Assembly (NCBI RefSeq): GCF_003369915.1
Contig: NC_046674.1
Coordinates: 30,507,657-30,571,656 of the forward strand
DNA from: Drosophila miranda
Lineage: Eukaryota > Arthropoda > Insecta > Diptera > Drosophilidae
Reading direction: 5' to 3'
Length of the DNA: 64,000 nucleotides
Under the pieces are notes generated by a model. The model had not been told where the DNA came from. It made no database searches and saw only the letters and a program-made list of their open reading frames with translations. A program made the translations under genes and the position numbers. Positions within the stretch are counted from its first letter, which is position 1. Every line of letters starts with the position of its first letter. Shown here in pieces: positions 47,630 to 57,913 of the stretch.

Positions 47630-49730
47630 AGATTGACGACGACATATGGTACCGAAATTTTAAGAGCATTGACATTACCAAACTTAATGACGAATTCAAT
47701 ACATATGACTGGAATATAATATTTAACATGGATGATGTTAATTCTCAAGTAGAACAACTACAAGCTCACATAACATGTCTTTATGAAAAATTCGTACCGC
47801 TGCGTAAATTAAAGATTGCACCAAAGAAAAATCCATGGTTCAATCAATGTATTGCACACAATATATCATTAAGGGACAAAGCATATAACAAATGGAAACG
47901 CTACAGAACGTCTGTTCAGTATCAAGAATTTAAAACTTTAATGAAAAAAACCAACCTATTAATACTGACAGCTAAAAAGTCTTTTTATTCTGTAAGGTTT
48001 CAAAGTGCAATATTAACAAGAAGGACATGGAGGGAGCTCAAAGACTTGGGAATAGGGAAGAGGACAATTAACACCAAAATTGATGTAGACATAGATGAAT
48101 TAAATAAAAAATTTGTGATAAACGGGGTACCTGAAGTAGCATATAATCATTATCTTGACAATATACCGAATAGTTCCTGTGATAATAACTTTAGCATGTG
48201 TGCCAGTCAGTGTGATGTCCTTGAATCTCTGCTTAAAATTAAGTAAAATGCAATCGGACTGGATGAAATACATCCAAAATTTCTAAAAATCTTACTTCCG
48301 TAAATATTACCACATGTGACTTATATTTGCAATACTGTCTTAACAAAATACAATATTTCCAAGTACATGGAAGCTTGCGAAAACGACCCCGGTCCCTAAA
48401 GGAAAAAATGAATATAGACCTATATCAATTCTATCGTTTTTGTCAAAAGTTCTTGAACAATTAATGTCACAACAAATTCGAACTTTCCTAGATAAAAATG
48501 CACTACTAAGTGACAAACAGTCAGGTTACAGAAGACAAAGAAGCTGTACTACGGCAATAGTAAATATAAGGGAAGACATTAGATTAACACAAGATGAAGG
48601 AAATGTGACGCTATTAGTACTACTTGACTTCAGTAAAGCATTTGACACGGTTAACCACGAAATCTTATTAAGTAAATTAGTTAACTTTTTCAATTTTAGT
48701 AAGGTAGCTATAAAGCTATTAAAATCGTATTTAACGGATAGAAGACAGGTAGTAGTAAGTGGAAGTAGAATTTCGTCAATGATGAGCACTACACGTGGTG
48801 TGCCTCAAGGTTCAGTTCTTGGGCCGCTTTTGTTCTCATTATATGTGAATGACCTGCCAGACGTCCTGTTAAATTGTAAAAGTCATATGTATGCGGATTA
48901 CGTCCAAATGTATGTTAGTCGTCCATTGAGTAAAATTGATGAGTGTATAAGTGTGTGTAACAGTGATTTGTTCAATGTGAGTAGCTGGGCGAAGCGTAAT
49001 GGTCTGGCACTTAATCCAGATAAATGTAAATGTGTAATTATATACAAGAAGCAACTAAATACGATGGCCTATCCAAAACTTGAAATCGAAGGAAAACAAA
49101 TTAATTACGTAGATCATGTGGAAAACTTAGGATTAACATTTAACAATACGCTTTCTTGGAGTAACCAAGTAGTGAAAGCTACTGGTAGAACATATAGTCT
49201 ACTAAGAAAACTCTCACCGACACAAAAATACCTACCAGATATACTCAAACTAATGATAGCTAAGACATATTTGACACCCACCTTATTCTATGGTATTGAA
49301 ATATTTGGAAATTGTGACGCTGAATCTCAAAAAAACTAAAAGTAACATTTAACAACATTGCCCACTACATATATAACAAGAGACGAACCGATCATATCTC
49401 AATCTTAGCAAGACAAATATTCAAAATGGATTTAAAGACATGGATAGGGTACAGAACAATTATTTTTCTACATCGAATAATCTATACCAGACAGCCGAGC
49501 TACTTATATGATAAATTAACCTTTGCTTCATCAAATAGAACGTTGAATCTGGTAACCATAAGGTACAAACTTGCCAATTCAGGAAAACAATTTTTAACAA
49601 ATGCTATTCGGTTATGGAATGAGTTACCTTTCAATATTAAAAATATTAGTAGAGCAACGCAATTTAGGGAGAAATTAGAAAAACACTTGATAAAGCCATA
49701 AAAAAAAAAAATAAAAAACAAATAAAAAAA

Positions 49731-49763
<33 letters not shown>

Positions 49764-49870
49764 TAATAATACAAAAAAAAAAAAAAAAAAATTAGAACTA
49801 GTATTAGTATAAATAATACAAATATTAGTCATAATAATAAAAATATTAGTCATACTAAAAATGTTAGAAT
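47630..49870 (+). pseudogene. LINE ORF2, linker to reverse transcriptase and C-terminus, copy 2
   Basis: Nearly identical to 42937-45249: 4,693 bp away before the A-rich tract and exactly 4,620 bp after it. It shares every lesion: the stop after LLKIK (48242), the next stop, the frameshifts, and YADY (48890-48901). I saw only a few differences: V for I at 'EVAYNH', RSCTTAIV versus RSCFTAIV, one base near 49363, and one base each in the AAT and A runs. Since all disabling changes are shared, this is a duplicate of already dead DNA, not a second insertion. Confidence 0.88.
49727..49760 (+). repeat. (AAT)n tract in LINE 3' tail, copy 2
   Basis: Counterpart of the tract at 45107-45140. Confidence 0.85.
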
Positions 49871-50076
49871 AAAACGAGGGGGAACGTTGTGAGTTGCTGC
49901 GGACACCGCAACTCTACGGTTATACCCGATACTAAGTCAGTATGGCTCTCCTCCGGCAGACGCCGCTAATATTAAACGACACGACAAAGAGTGCGTGCGA
50001 GAGAGACAGAAAATCAGTCTGAGCGTGACGTCGGGCGCTGCGTAGCCACTGCAAATTGATTTGTTCCTATTGGCTA
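49871..50076 (-). mobile_element. truncated DINE-1 copy H (hairpin end only)
   Basis: Starts with the usual AACGAGGGGGAACG end and hairpin, then stops abruptly after 'ttcctattggcta', about 205 bp in, where LINE endonuclease sequence begins. Confidence 0.9.
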
Positions 50077-50156
50077 TAGTCAATAATAGTAGACCAACAC
50101 ATTTCTCAAACACTGCAAGTACATTATTGGACCTTTGTTTTGTCAATGATAAAGAA
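50077..50156 (+). pseudogene. duplicated scrap of LINE endonuclease
   Basis: Matches 40526-40605 base for base as far as I can see (VNNSRPTHFSNTASTLLDLC) and is followed by a DINE-1 at the same point, so it is a copy of that insertion junction. Confidence 0.88.
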
Positions 50157-51267
50157 AACGAGGGGGAACGTTGTGAGTTGCTGCGGACACCGCAACTCTA
50201 CGGTTATACCCGATACTAAGTCAGTATGGCTCTCCTCCGGCAGACGCCGCTAATATTAAACGACACGACAAAGAGTGCGTGCGAGAGAGACAGAATATCA
50301 GTCTGAGCGTGACGTCGGGCGCTGCGTAGCCACTGCAAATTGATTTGTTCCTATTGGCTATAAAAATGATCTGATCTGATCCAGATTCAGCAATCTGATA
50401 GATATGGTCATTATCTATGATTCTGCGTTTTTAGTTTTCTCGAATGTGCAATATTGTGGATGCAACAGATTTTCGTCCTTTGTGTGGGCGGAAGGGGGTG
50501 GGGCGAAATTTTGAGATACACGTTTTATAGTGAGATCTAACAAGAGTGCGGATACCAAATTTGGTTACTCTAGCTTTAATAGTCTGTGAGATTTGTGGAT
50601 GCCCCAGATTTTCGTCCTTAGCGGGGACGGAAGGGGGTGTGGCGAAATTTGGACACGAAACGGTCAAGGTCCGATATCACAGGAGTGTGGATACCAAATT
50701 TGGTTGCTCTGGCTCTTATAGGTTCTGAGATCCTTGAACTCATATTTTGCAATTGACAAAACCGACCATGAAACCTGTGTGTTAGAGAGAGACAGAGCGA
50801 GAAAGAATGAAATTGTTTTCTTGATTCTGGCTATAATCATTATACGATCTGGTTCAGATTTTGCACTGTAGAAGATATGGTCATCCTCACCGATTCTGCG
50901 TTTTTGGTTTTATCGTATCTTTAAAAATGTGGATGCCACAGATTTTCGTCTTTTGTGGGGGCGGAAGTGGGCGGGGCGAAGTTTTGAAATATTTTTGTAG
51001 CAGTGACATATCACAGAAGTCTGGATCCAAAACATCGTTGCTCTAGCTCTTATAGTCTTTGAGCACTAGGCGCTGAAGGGGACGGACAGACGGACAGACG
51101 GACGGACGGACAGACAGACAGGGCTCAATCGACTCGGCTATTGATGCTGATCAAGAATATATATACTTTATGGGGTCGGAAACGATTCCTTCTGGACGTT
51201 ACACACATCCACTTTTACCACAAATCTAATATACCCCAATACTCATTTTGAGTATCGGGTATAAAAA
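50157..51267 (-). mobile_element. DINE-1/INE-1 Helentron-type element, copy I
   Basis: Complete copy, subtype 2. Its left half is almost the same as element G. Short (GGAC/AGAC)n at 51079-51120. Its left flank is LINE endonuclease, but its right flank is unrelated DNA, unlike copy E, which has the same left flank. Confidence 0.92.
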
Positions 51268-51409
51268 TCATTCTGCTTAAAAGCACACAACTATGTGAAC
51301 TCCATGTGACTAGCGTATTAACATAAAGTAGAAATACTGTCGCGTTAGGAATATATATATACAAATAAAATAAATGTCCACTACATTTTATTTTTATCAC
51401 AAATATGAA
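51268..51409. other. short unclassified spacer
   Basis: AT-rich DNA between DINE-1 copy I and the LTR; nothing recognised. Confidence 0.4.
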
Positions 51410-51595
51410 TGTGGCCCCGGATTTTTCGTAGTTACACTTTAGTCCAGGACGCCAGGTTTTATTATAATTAGTCTTTATTTATGAATATTATTTAAGATTA
51501 GTTCTGATTACAATGGTCGCTGTGCTTTAAGTATATTTAGATTAATAACAATATTTGCGCTCGTAATTTGCGTGTGGCTGAGTGAGACTTTGGCA
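51410..51595 (-). repeat. 3' LTR of Ty3/gypsy element
   Basis: The outer end TGTGGCCCCGGATTTTTCGT (plus strand) is repeated at 54653 beside the primer-binding site. On the minus strand the LTR would run TGCCAAAG...GGGGCCACA, a TG...CA form. It holds AATAAA (minus strand, near 51480). The inner boundary at 51595 is approximate, because I see no clear polypurine tract. Confidence 0.6.
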
Positions 51596-51600
51596 CCGAA

Positions 51601-51867
51601 TTAAATGGCGTCGATCGTTGAGGCTGTGTTCTCTCCTCTCTTTGTTCGACGGCCGCTTCTAGTCTCTCTCTCTGTTACTTGTTCTGTAATCTCTACAGAC
51701 TCTGTTGCTCTCTGTGGCTTCCCACCAAATCCCACATTCGGCCCTCCTGACATAGAGTTCGCCCCGAACTCCTTCATAAATTCGGCCACCGTAGATGTTT
51801 TAAAAGGGCCTCCTCCTTCTCCCACTCTTTCTACATCATACCGGCCGTGCTTGTGAATCTTGACCAC
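51601..51867 (-). pseudogene. gypsy pol, C-terminal segment after integrase
   Basis: MVKIHKHGRYDVERVGEG and FKTSTVAEFMKEF resemble the chromatin-side tail that follows integrase in gypsy-type elements. It is separated from the integrase frame by a 38-bp insertion and a stop codon. Confidence 0.6.
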
Positions 51868-51869
51868 CT

Positions 51870-51925
51870 TATAGGGCCACCAGCGAGCCCGGCAGCCGCC
51901 TCAACCTAACCTAACCTATAGGGCC
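51870..51925 (+). mobile_element. 38-bp insertion with 9-bp target duplication in gypsy pol
   Basis: TATAGGGCC occurs at 51870-51878 and again at 51917-51925, flanking a 38-bp GC-rich insert (51879-51916) that ends CCTCAACCTAACCTAACC. Removing the insert and one duplicate restores a continuous pol frame (..KFLGPYKVVKIHKHG..). Same tail type as the insertion at 18489-18555. Confidence 0.75.
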
Positions 51926-52008
51926 CTAGAAACTTTCCCCTCAACTTCAATCCAACACCATATTGGGTCCGCCTGATTGCAGCTAAGTCATTGAGCTTGT
52001 ACTGCTTT

Positions 52009-52488
52009 TCATCCTTTCTCAAAAGATCGCTTATTTTCTTCCTGCAACGACTGAATATTGTCCCTAGCCTCTTTCCTTAACTGCTCACGCTCTTCGTCTA
52101 GCTTACCTATGAGAGACTGCTGTACCAATTCTCTCAATTCAGCTATGTCAGTTATACGCATGTTTTCTCCTGTTAGGAGTTTAAATGGGGCGACTTTGGT
52201 ACTCCTAGGCTCGACATTGTTAATTATCTGTTGCACTCTACCCCCGTGCCTATACCAATTTCCTGGATTTTCTAAGCTCATCTTTGACAGCATCGGTACT
52301 ACTATTTTGTGCATTCTCTCGACCTGTCCATTGCCTCTAGGTACGCCTGTAGCTATTAACAAATGTTGCATCTTCTGCTTGTCACAGTACTCTTTGAATA
52401 AGTGCGATGTGAAAGCTGCGCCACGATCAGTGACAATTCTGAATGGGTTACCAAATGATACTGCTTGCCTTTCTAAACAGTTCAGCAC
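52009..52488 (-). pseudogene. gypsy integrase, second part (catalytic D and E)
   Basis: FRIVTDRGAAFTSHLFKEYC carries the second catalytic Asp, and GVPRGNGQVERMHK the Glu. The C-terminal part continues to EENKRSFEKG. It is separated from the first part by a stop near 52517 and a frame change. Confidence 0.8.
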
Positions 52489-52518
52489 CTCCTCTACTCC
52501 GGTACTACGTGTGGGGTA

Positions 52519-52983
52519 CTACCAAACGAATTTTGAAAATGCATCAACAACTACCAAAATGTGATTATATCTTTTCTTTGTAATCTCCATCGGCCCGACG
52601 TGGTCTAAGTGATAGGTAACTAATGGTTTATCACCCTTGTCAATGGGAGTTAGGTACCCTACTTGCCTGCCCGCTTTTGTATTAACTAAGATACACTGCA
52701 CGCAACCGCCTACCACTCTTTCTACTTTATTTCTTAGTTTAGGGATAAAGTAAGATTTCTCTACCAGATCCTGTGTTTTCTTCACCGAAAAATGTCCCTG
52801 CCTGTGGGCGATCTGTATTATTTTGGTTTCCATTTGAGATGGAACAACTATTAACTCTTGGTTTAGATCTTTGAACAAGATTTGGTTTGCCATATAATAA
52901 TCCTCGTATCCCTGCTTTTCCACCAGATTCCTGACCACCCTTGTCCATTCATCTGCACACTGCGCATCCTTAAGCCTGTGCAT
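52519..52983 (-). pseudogene. gypsy integrase, zinc-binding and first catalytic part
   Basis: The HHCC zinc finger is HRQGHFSVKKTQDLVEKSYF...GGCVQC. The first catalytic Asp lies in TYHLDHVGPMEITKK. The frame ends at DAFSKFVW-stop, where intact elements continue. Confidence 0.8.
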
Positions 52984-53476
52984 AACACTCAGTCAATGCT
53001 CCTATTACTGCTAGCACTTCAAGTTCGTATGAATGATAGTTTTCCTCACATGGCTTTGTTTTCTTACTCATATACATCACTGGGTGCAGCTGACCATCTT
53101 CTGGATCCTTTTGTAACAAGACAGCCCCAAAACCTAACTTAGAAGCATCCGTGTGTATCTCCGTAGATAATTAAGGATTGTGCAATCGTATAACAGGTTT
53201 CCTAGTGAGAGCGGCTTTCAATTGCTCGAATGCTAATCGCTGCAACTCCTTGAACTCGAACTTAGAATCCTTTCTCAACAAATCTGACAATGGCCTGGCT
53301 ATGACTGCGTATCCTTCAATGAATTTCCTGAAATAAGAAGTCAGCCCAGTGAATCGTTGCATAGCTTTTTTATCCTTTGGGATCGGAAAGTTTGCTACAC
53401 ACTGTGTTTTCTCCTTACCGGGTGTTATGGTACCATTTTGTATAACATACCCCAAGAAATCTACCTTACTTTGCAA
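52984..53476 (-). pseudogene. gypsy RT thumb/connection and RNase H remnant
   Basis: 53476-53171 encodes KVDFLGYVIQNGTITPGKEK and the connection (FTGLTSYFRKFIEGYAVIAR), ending at a stop after RLHNP. Past the stop the same frame reads HTDASKLGFGAVLLQKD (RNase H catalytic D) and YHSYELEVLAVIGAL, then is interrupted near 52990. Confidence 0.8.
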
Positions 53477-54101
53477 AATTTGACCCTTTACTCCAGTTTA
53501 TCTTCAAACCATTCTTTCCTGCCACTTCTAGCACTCTTTTCAACCTCTGTAAGCCTTCCTTAACATCCTTACTTGGTATAATGATATCATCCATATATAC
53601 TACAGCGTCACCCTTCTGAACCAATTCTCTCATTACCGCAACTATGAAACGTGTGAAGATTGCTGGCGAATTCGAAATCCCAAACGGTACAAATAGGAAC
53701 TCATATTGTCCTTTCTGCGTTACAAATGATGTATACTTTTGTGACTGAACTTCAACTGGTACGTGGAAATAGCCGTTAGTTAAATCTAATGTAGTAAAAA
53801 TCAAAGCTCCTTGCAATTTCTCAATAACATCCTGCATCTGTACCATCGGAAAATTATCTCGCACTATTTTCTCATTTAACTTGCGATAATCGCAGCATAG
53901 ACGTTTCTGTCCATTCTTCTTTGGTACTAATACAATCGGAGAGGCATATTCTGATGTACTGGGCTTGATTATCTTTTGTGCCAACCACTCGTTGACCTGC
54001 TCGTCTACTATGTTCTGCTCACTATAAGCCATACGCCTAGGATGCTGATACACAGGTAAATCATCCGTTAGTACAATTTTCATCTCTATAGGGCACTGCA
54101 C
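53466..54101 (-). pseudogene. gypsy reverse transcriptase domain
   Basis: ASPIVLVPKKNGQKRLCCDY, FTTLDLTNGYFHVPV (first Asp), FVPFGISNSPAIFTRF and AVVYMDDIIIPS (YMDD) are all present, so the catalytic core is intact in this frame. It ends in SNFAK-stop, and the next frame starts in overlap, which indicates a frameshift at about 53470. Confidence 0.85.
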
Positions 54102-54146
54102 ATTTCGACTCGGCTTGTATTCCTCAATTATCTTTTTTATTTGACC

Positions 54147-54629
54147 TCACTCTGAATAGGGCAAATGTGACAAATCAATATTTATAGCTTCACTCTGCTC
54201 TAAGTTCACCATACACAAACTCTGAAACTCATTCAGCAACTCCGTACATGAATTAACATTTTCCCTTTCATCTCTATGTTCTGGAACATTGCGCCTAGTA
54301 CTTACTTGACTTCCTGATCTGAGGACTAGTGCTGTTCCATCTCTTGTTACCTTCGTGTCCACACTCTCTAAAAGAGTTCTACCCAATATAGCATCAAATC
54401 CCATGTCCTCGTCCGCAATTACGTGAAATTCTATAATTAAGTCAATGTCATCAATCTGCACAGGTAATGTGATACTACCGAAAGTCATAATTTGGCTTTC
54501 ACCAATTCCCGTTAAACATTTACTACGTCCTGCCAGTTTTCCTCTACCAAGCTTCAAAATCCTTCCAAGCTTCAACCAATCCTTTAAACACAACTTTAGT
54601 TTGATGACTTTCCGTTTGTAATCGTTCAA
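54147..54629 (-). pseudogene. gypsy protease C-terminal remnant and start of pol
   Basis: FGSITLPVQIDDIDLIIEF and DMGFDAILGRTLLESV are the second half of a retropepsin. The DTGS/DSGS active-site segment is absent. The frame begins next to the primer-binding site, so gag and the first half of the protease are deleted. Confidence 0.75.
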
Positions 54630-54647
54630 ATCCCGGTTGAGCCCCCA
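54630..54647 (-). other. primer-binding site, tRNA-Pro type
   Basis: The minus strand reads TGGGGGCTCAACCGGGAT, complementary to a tRNA-Pro 3' end. The match appears to continue into the T-loop (GTTCAAATC on the plus strand). It lies 5 bases from the LTR edge. Confidence 0.7.
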
Positions 54648-54705
54648 AAAATTGTGGCCCCGGATTTTCCGTAGTTACACTTTAGTCCAGGACGCCAGGT
54701 TTTAT

Positions 54706-55800
54706 TATACCCGATACTCAAAATGAGTATTGGGGTATATTAGATTTGTGGTAAAAGTGGATGTGTGTAACGTCCAGAAGGAATCGTTTCCGACCCCATA
54801 AAGTATATATATTCTTGATCAGCATCAATAGCCGAGTCGATTGAGCCCTGTCTGTCTGTCCGTCCGTCCGTCTGTCCGTCTGTCCGTCCCCTTCAGCGCC
54901 TAGTGCTCAAAGACTATAAGAGCTAGAGCAACGATGTTTTGGATCCAGACTTCTGTGATATGTCACTGCTACAAAAATATTTCAAAATTTCGCCCCGCCC
55001 ACTTCCGCCCCCACAAAGGACGAAAATCTGTGGCATCCACAATTTTAAAGATATGAGAAAACCAAAAACGTAGAGTTGTAGAGAATGACCATATCTTTAA
55101 GACTGCGGAATCTGAATTGGATCGTATTATTATTATAGCCAGCATCAAGAATTTCATTTTTTCTCGCCCTGTCTCTCTCTAACACACACGTAGCATAGGC
55201 GGCTTTGCTTAGAGTAAAACATTAGCGCCTAGATCTCAGAGACTACAAAAGCTAGAGCAACCAAATTTGGTATCCACACTCCTAATATATCGGACCGAGA
55301 CGAGTTTGTTTCGAAATTTCGCCACACCCCCTTCCGCCCCCGCAAAGGACGAAAATCTGGGGATATTCAAAAATCTCAGAGACTATTAAGGCTAGAGTAA
55401 TTTGGTATCCGCTCTCCTGTTAAATCTTACTATAAAACGTGTATCTCAAAATTTCACCTCACCCCCTTCCGCCCACACAAAGGACGAAAATCTGTTGCAT
55501 CCACAATATTGCACATTCGAGAAAACTAAAAATGCAGAATCATAGATAATGACCATATCTATCAGATTGCTGAATCTGGATCAGATCAGATCATTTTTAT
55601 AGCCAATAGGAACAAATCAATTTGCAGTGGCTACGCAGCGCCCGACGTCACGCTCAGACTGATATTCTGTCTCTCTCGCACGCACTCTTTGTCGTGTCGT
55701 TTAATATTAGCGGCGTCTGCCGGAGAAGAACCATACTGACTAAGTATCGGGTATAAATGTAGAGTTGCGGTTTTCTCAGCAACTCACAACGTTCCCCCTC
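54706..55800 (+). mobile_element. DINE-1/INE-1 Helentron-type element, copy J
   Basis: Complete left end TATACCCGATACTCAAAATG, starting inside the gypsy LTR word 'ttttattata'; core, short (GTCY)n, three modules (subtype 1), and hairpin with a changed loop ('gttgcggttttctcagcaac'). It ends CCCCCTC without the usual GTT. LTR sequence does not resume on the right, so part of the LTR was lost. Confidence 0.9.
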
Positions 55801-56137
55801 CAGTTGGCACCTCAACGAAGAGTCGCCACTTTGTCGAATACTTTTAGAGGTGCCGACTCGAGTTCAAAGTTCAAATATACAATATTTGGCCAATGGTTCC
55901 TATGGCTGCTATACCATATATCGCTCTGATCGGATTTAATTTTTTTCCTGATTTAGAATACTAAAATATAATTCAGCCCCCAAAATTTCAGCTCGATTTG
56001 TTAATATTTAAGCCAACAATCAATAGTCAATATTCAACATTCTAGAATAATCGAATTACCAACCTCGTCTACCCAAAATGCTTTTGGAATTAGGAATAAC
56101 AGCAGCTGCATCCAATTCTGGACAACTTAACTGTGCT

Positions 56138-56291
56138 ACCTCCCGGGCAGATATCACATCAGTGAAATTTATTTACGGGCAGCATTTGAGTCATGTGCCG
56201 AAGATACATCAGGTACCTCCCGGGCAGACATCACATCAGTGAAATTTATTTACGGGCAGCATTTGAGTCATGTGCCGAAGATACATCAGGT
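56138..56291 (+). repeat. 77-bp direct tandem duplication
   Basis: Two copies (56138-56214, 56215-56291) of a unit starting TACCTCCCGGGCAGA, with one difference (GATATC versus GACATC). Confidence 0.93.
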
Positions 56292-56504
56292 ACAAACGTT
56301 GCACTCTTTGCCAGATTTAAAGATTACCGGAGGACTATTGAACAAATTAAGTTAATCTGTGGTGTGACTGATCAGTACGTTAGAACGCATTTAAATGACA
56401 GAAGAAAAGTTGTCACATCGGGCTGAAACTTTATATTTTATTCTTTTATATCAAAAGGAACATTTGTAGACCCTTTGAAAACTAAACTTTTATAAGTAAT
56501 ATAA

Positions 56505-56605
56505 TAATATACATATATACTTAATGTGGTCGGAAACGTTTCCTTCTGGGCGTTACACACATCCATTTTCCGCAAAAATCGAAAAGATGGGTACTTTTTG
56601 AGTAT
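56505..56605 (-). mobile_element. decayed DINE-1 terminal fragment
   Basis: 'gtggtcggaaacgtttccttctgggcgttacacacatcc' type sequence and 'tttttgagtat' match the right ends of the minus-strand DINE-1 copies, with many changes. Confidence 0.7.
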
Positions 56606-57913
56606 AGCGTAAATTAGTTGATTTTATGGATTTATGGCTATCACCGGCTGGATTTAGTTTTTCAAATCACTTTGTTTCCGATATTCGATTAGCTTTATAT
56701 TAATACTCTTATCGTGGGCGCCTTTGGTTTTTTCGGCCCATTTTCCTGATCTGCGTGACTCATTGTGCATTTCAAAGCATGAGGCTTACGCGTAACCACA
56801 TACGCGCATCCAACCCAGCGGGATCCGCGGTGCAGCTCTTGTCACGCAACCCGCCCACGCGCAACCATACCGCCTTCCAATCCTGCACTCAATTACGTAG
56901 GTTCCAATGTTGACTCCAATCGGGAACTTGGCATAAATTTTTGCGTACGACTAGTACGACTCGAATACGTGACTGGATGTTGCAAGTGCCATCGTGCCAC
57001 AGCCCCTGCCCTGCCATCTCTTGCCTGAAATGGCTTTAACGAAAACAACCATCGCCTTCTAATGTTTGCCTATTTGCCGTCGATGTGGATGTCTCTATCG
57101 GTGGCTTCGGTATCCTGTGCTTTCGGGGTACATGTACCGCACCCAACTTGACACAATTTCGGATGTTGCGGCCCAAGCAACCGAAAAAGGAACCCATTTT
57201 CCCCACTCTGGCCAACTCTACACGGAGGGCTACACTGTAGGCTGCTTCCAAGTCTCCATGGAGCAGCCAGCGCCCCTAAGCCGCTGAGAGCTTTAAAGGC
57301 GCGTCAGAGCTTTCATCACTGAGGCTTGCGCAACTGCATTCGCATCCCTCGAAGAAGGGTATGCTCTCGTATCCCACTCGTATTTCTTCCTATATAATGC
57401 AGCACAGTACTGCAGGCGGGCATTATGTACCCAGTTCAGGACTTCGCTTGGATAATGCAAACATTTGAATGGGGGCGGCACTGACTCTGGCACTGGCACT
57501 GGGATTGGATTAGAGACATAGCGTGGGTTCTGTTATGTTCGGGCGTGGGTTGCTCTCGGTTCGTTCATGCTTGAGTGGTTCAGTGGTTGCTGTGGGTTGG
57601 GTTGCTGTACCGTACACATAATTGCATTATTTATTTTAATTAATGAAATGGAGGCAGCGCCATTGACGACGCCTCCTGTTGACCCGAATGTTGAGTAAGC
57701 TCACTAATTGCAATTGACTCACAGGCTGCTTTCAGCACGAGCTCTCGCTCTCCCTTCGGATCGAGGAGGGGTCAAGTAGGGCAATGGATGGATGTGTAGG
57801 ACTCAAGCTTAAATGCTTGCACTTTATCCGAGTATCCTACTTAATCTGTGCTGCAAATTGATTGCCTTGAAGATTGATGCAAGGAGCTCTCATTATCGAT
57901 AAACGACAGAGTG

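Larger units (their letters stand above)
51410..54705 (-). mobile_element. Ty3/gypsy LTR retrotransposon, gag-less, decayed
   Basis: On the minus strand from right to left: a partial 5' LTR (54653-54705), an 18-base primer-binding site, the protease remnant, RT, RNase H, integrase, and the 3' LTR. Gag and the protease active-site segment are missing, since the protease remnant begins right after the primer-binding site. Several frame breaks and stops interrupt pol. The 5' LTR runs into DINE-1 copy J at 54706. No envelope-like frame is seen. The copy is dead. Confidence 0.85.
55801..57913. other. unclassified stretch with a tandem duplication
   Basis: Contains the 77-bp duplication at 56138-56291 and a decayed DINE-1 end (about 56505-56605). 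A GC-richer stretch (56720-57500) has frames on both strands without recognisable domains. A short frame at 56290-56426 ending HLNDRRKVVTSG faintly recalls a LINE RT segment, but too little is left to assign. Confidence 0.4.

Noticed and set aside
51879..51916. Telomeric DNA insertion (TTAGG repeats)
   Set aside because: Only about two and a half units, with unrelated GC-rich sequence attached; a retroposon tail explains it better.
56193..56426. A LINE reverse-transcriptase exon
   Set aside because: Only HLNDRRKVVTSG is similar to the RT block; no other motif is nearby.
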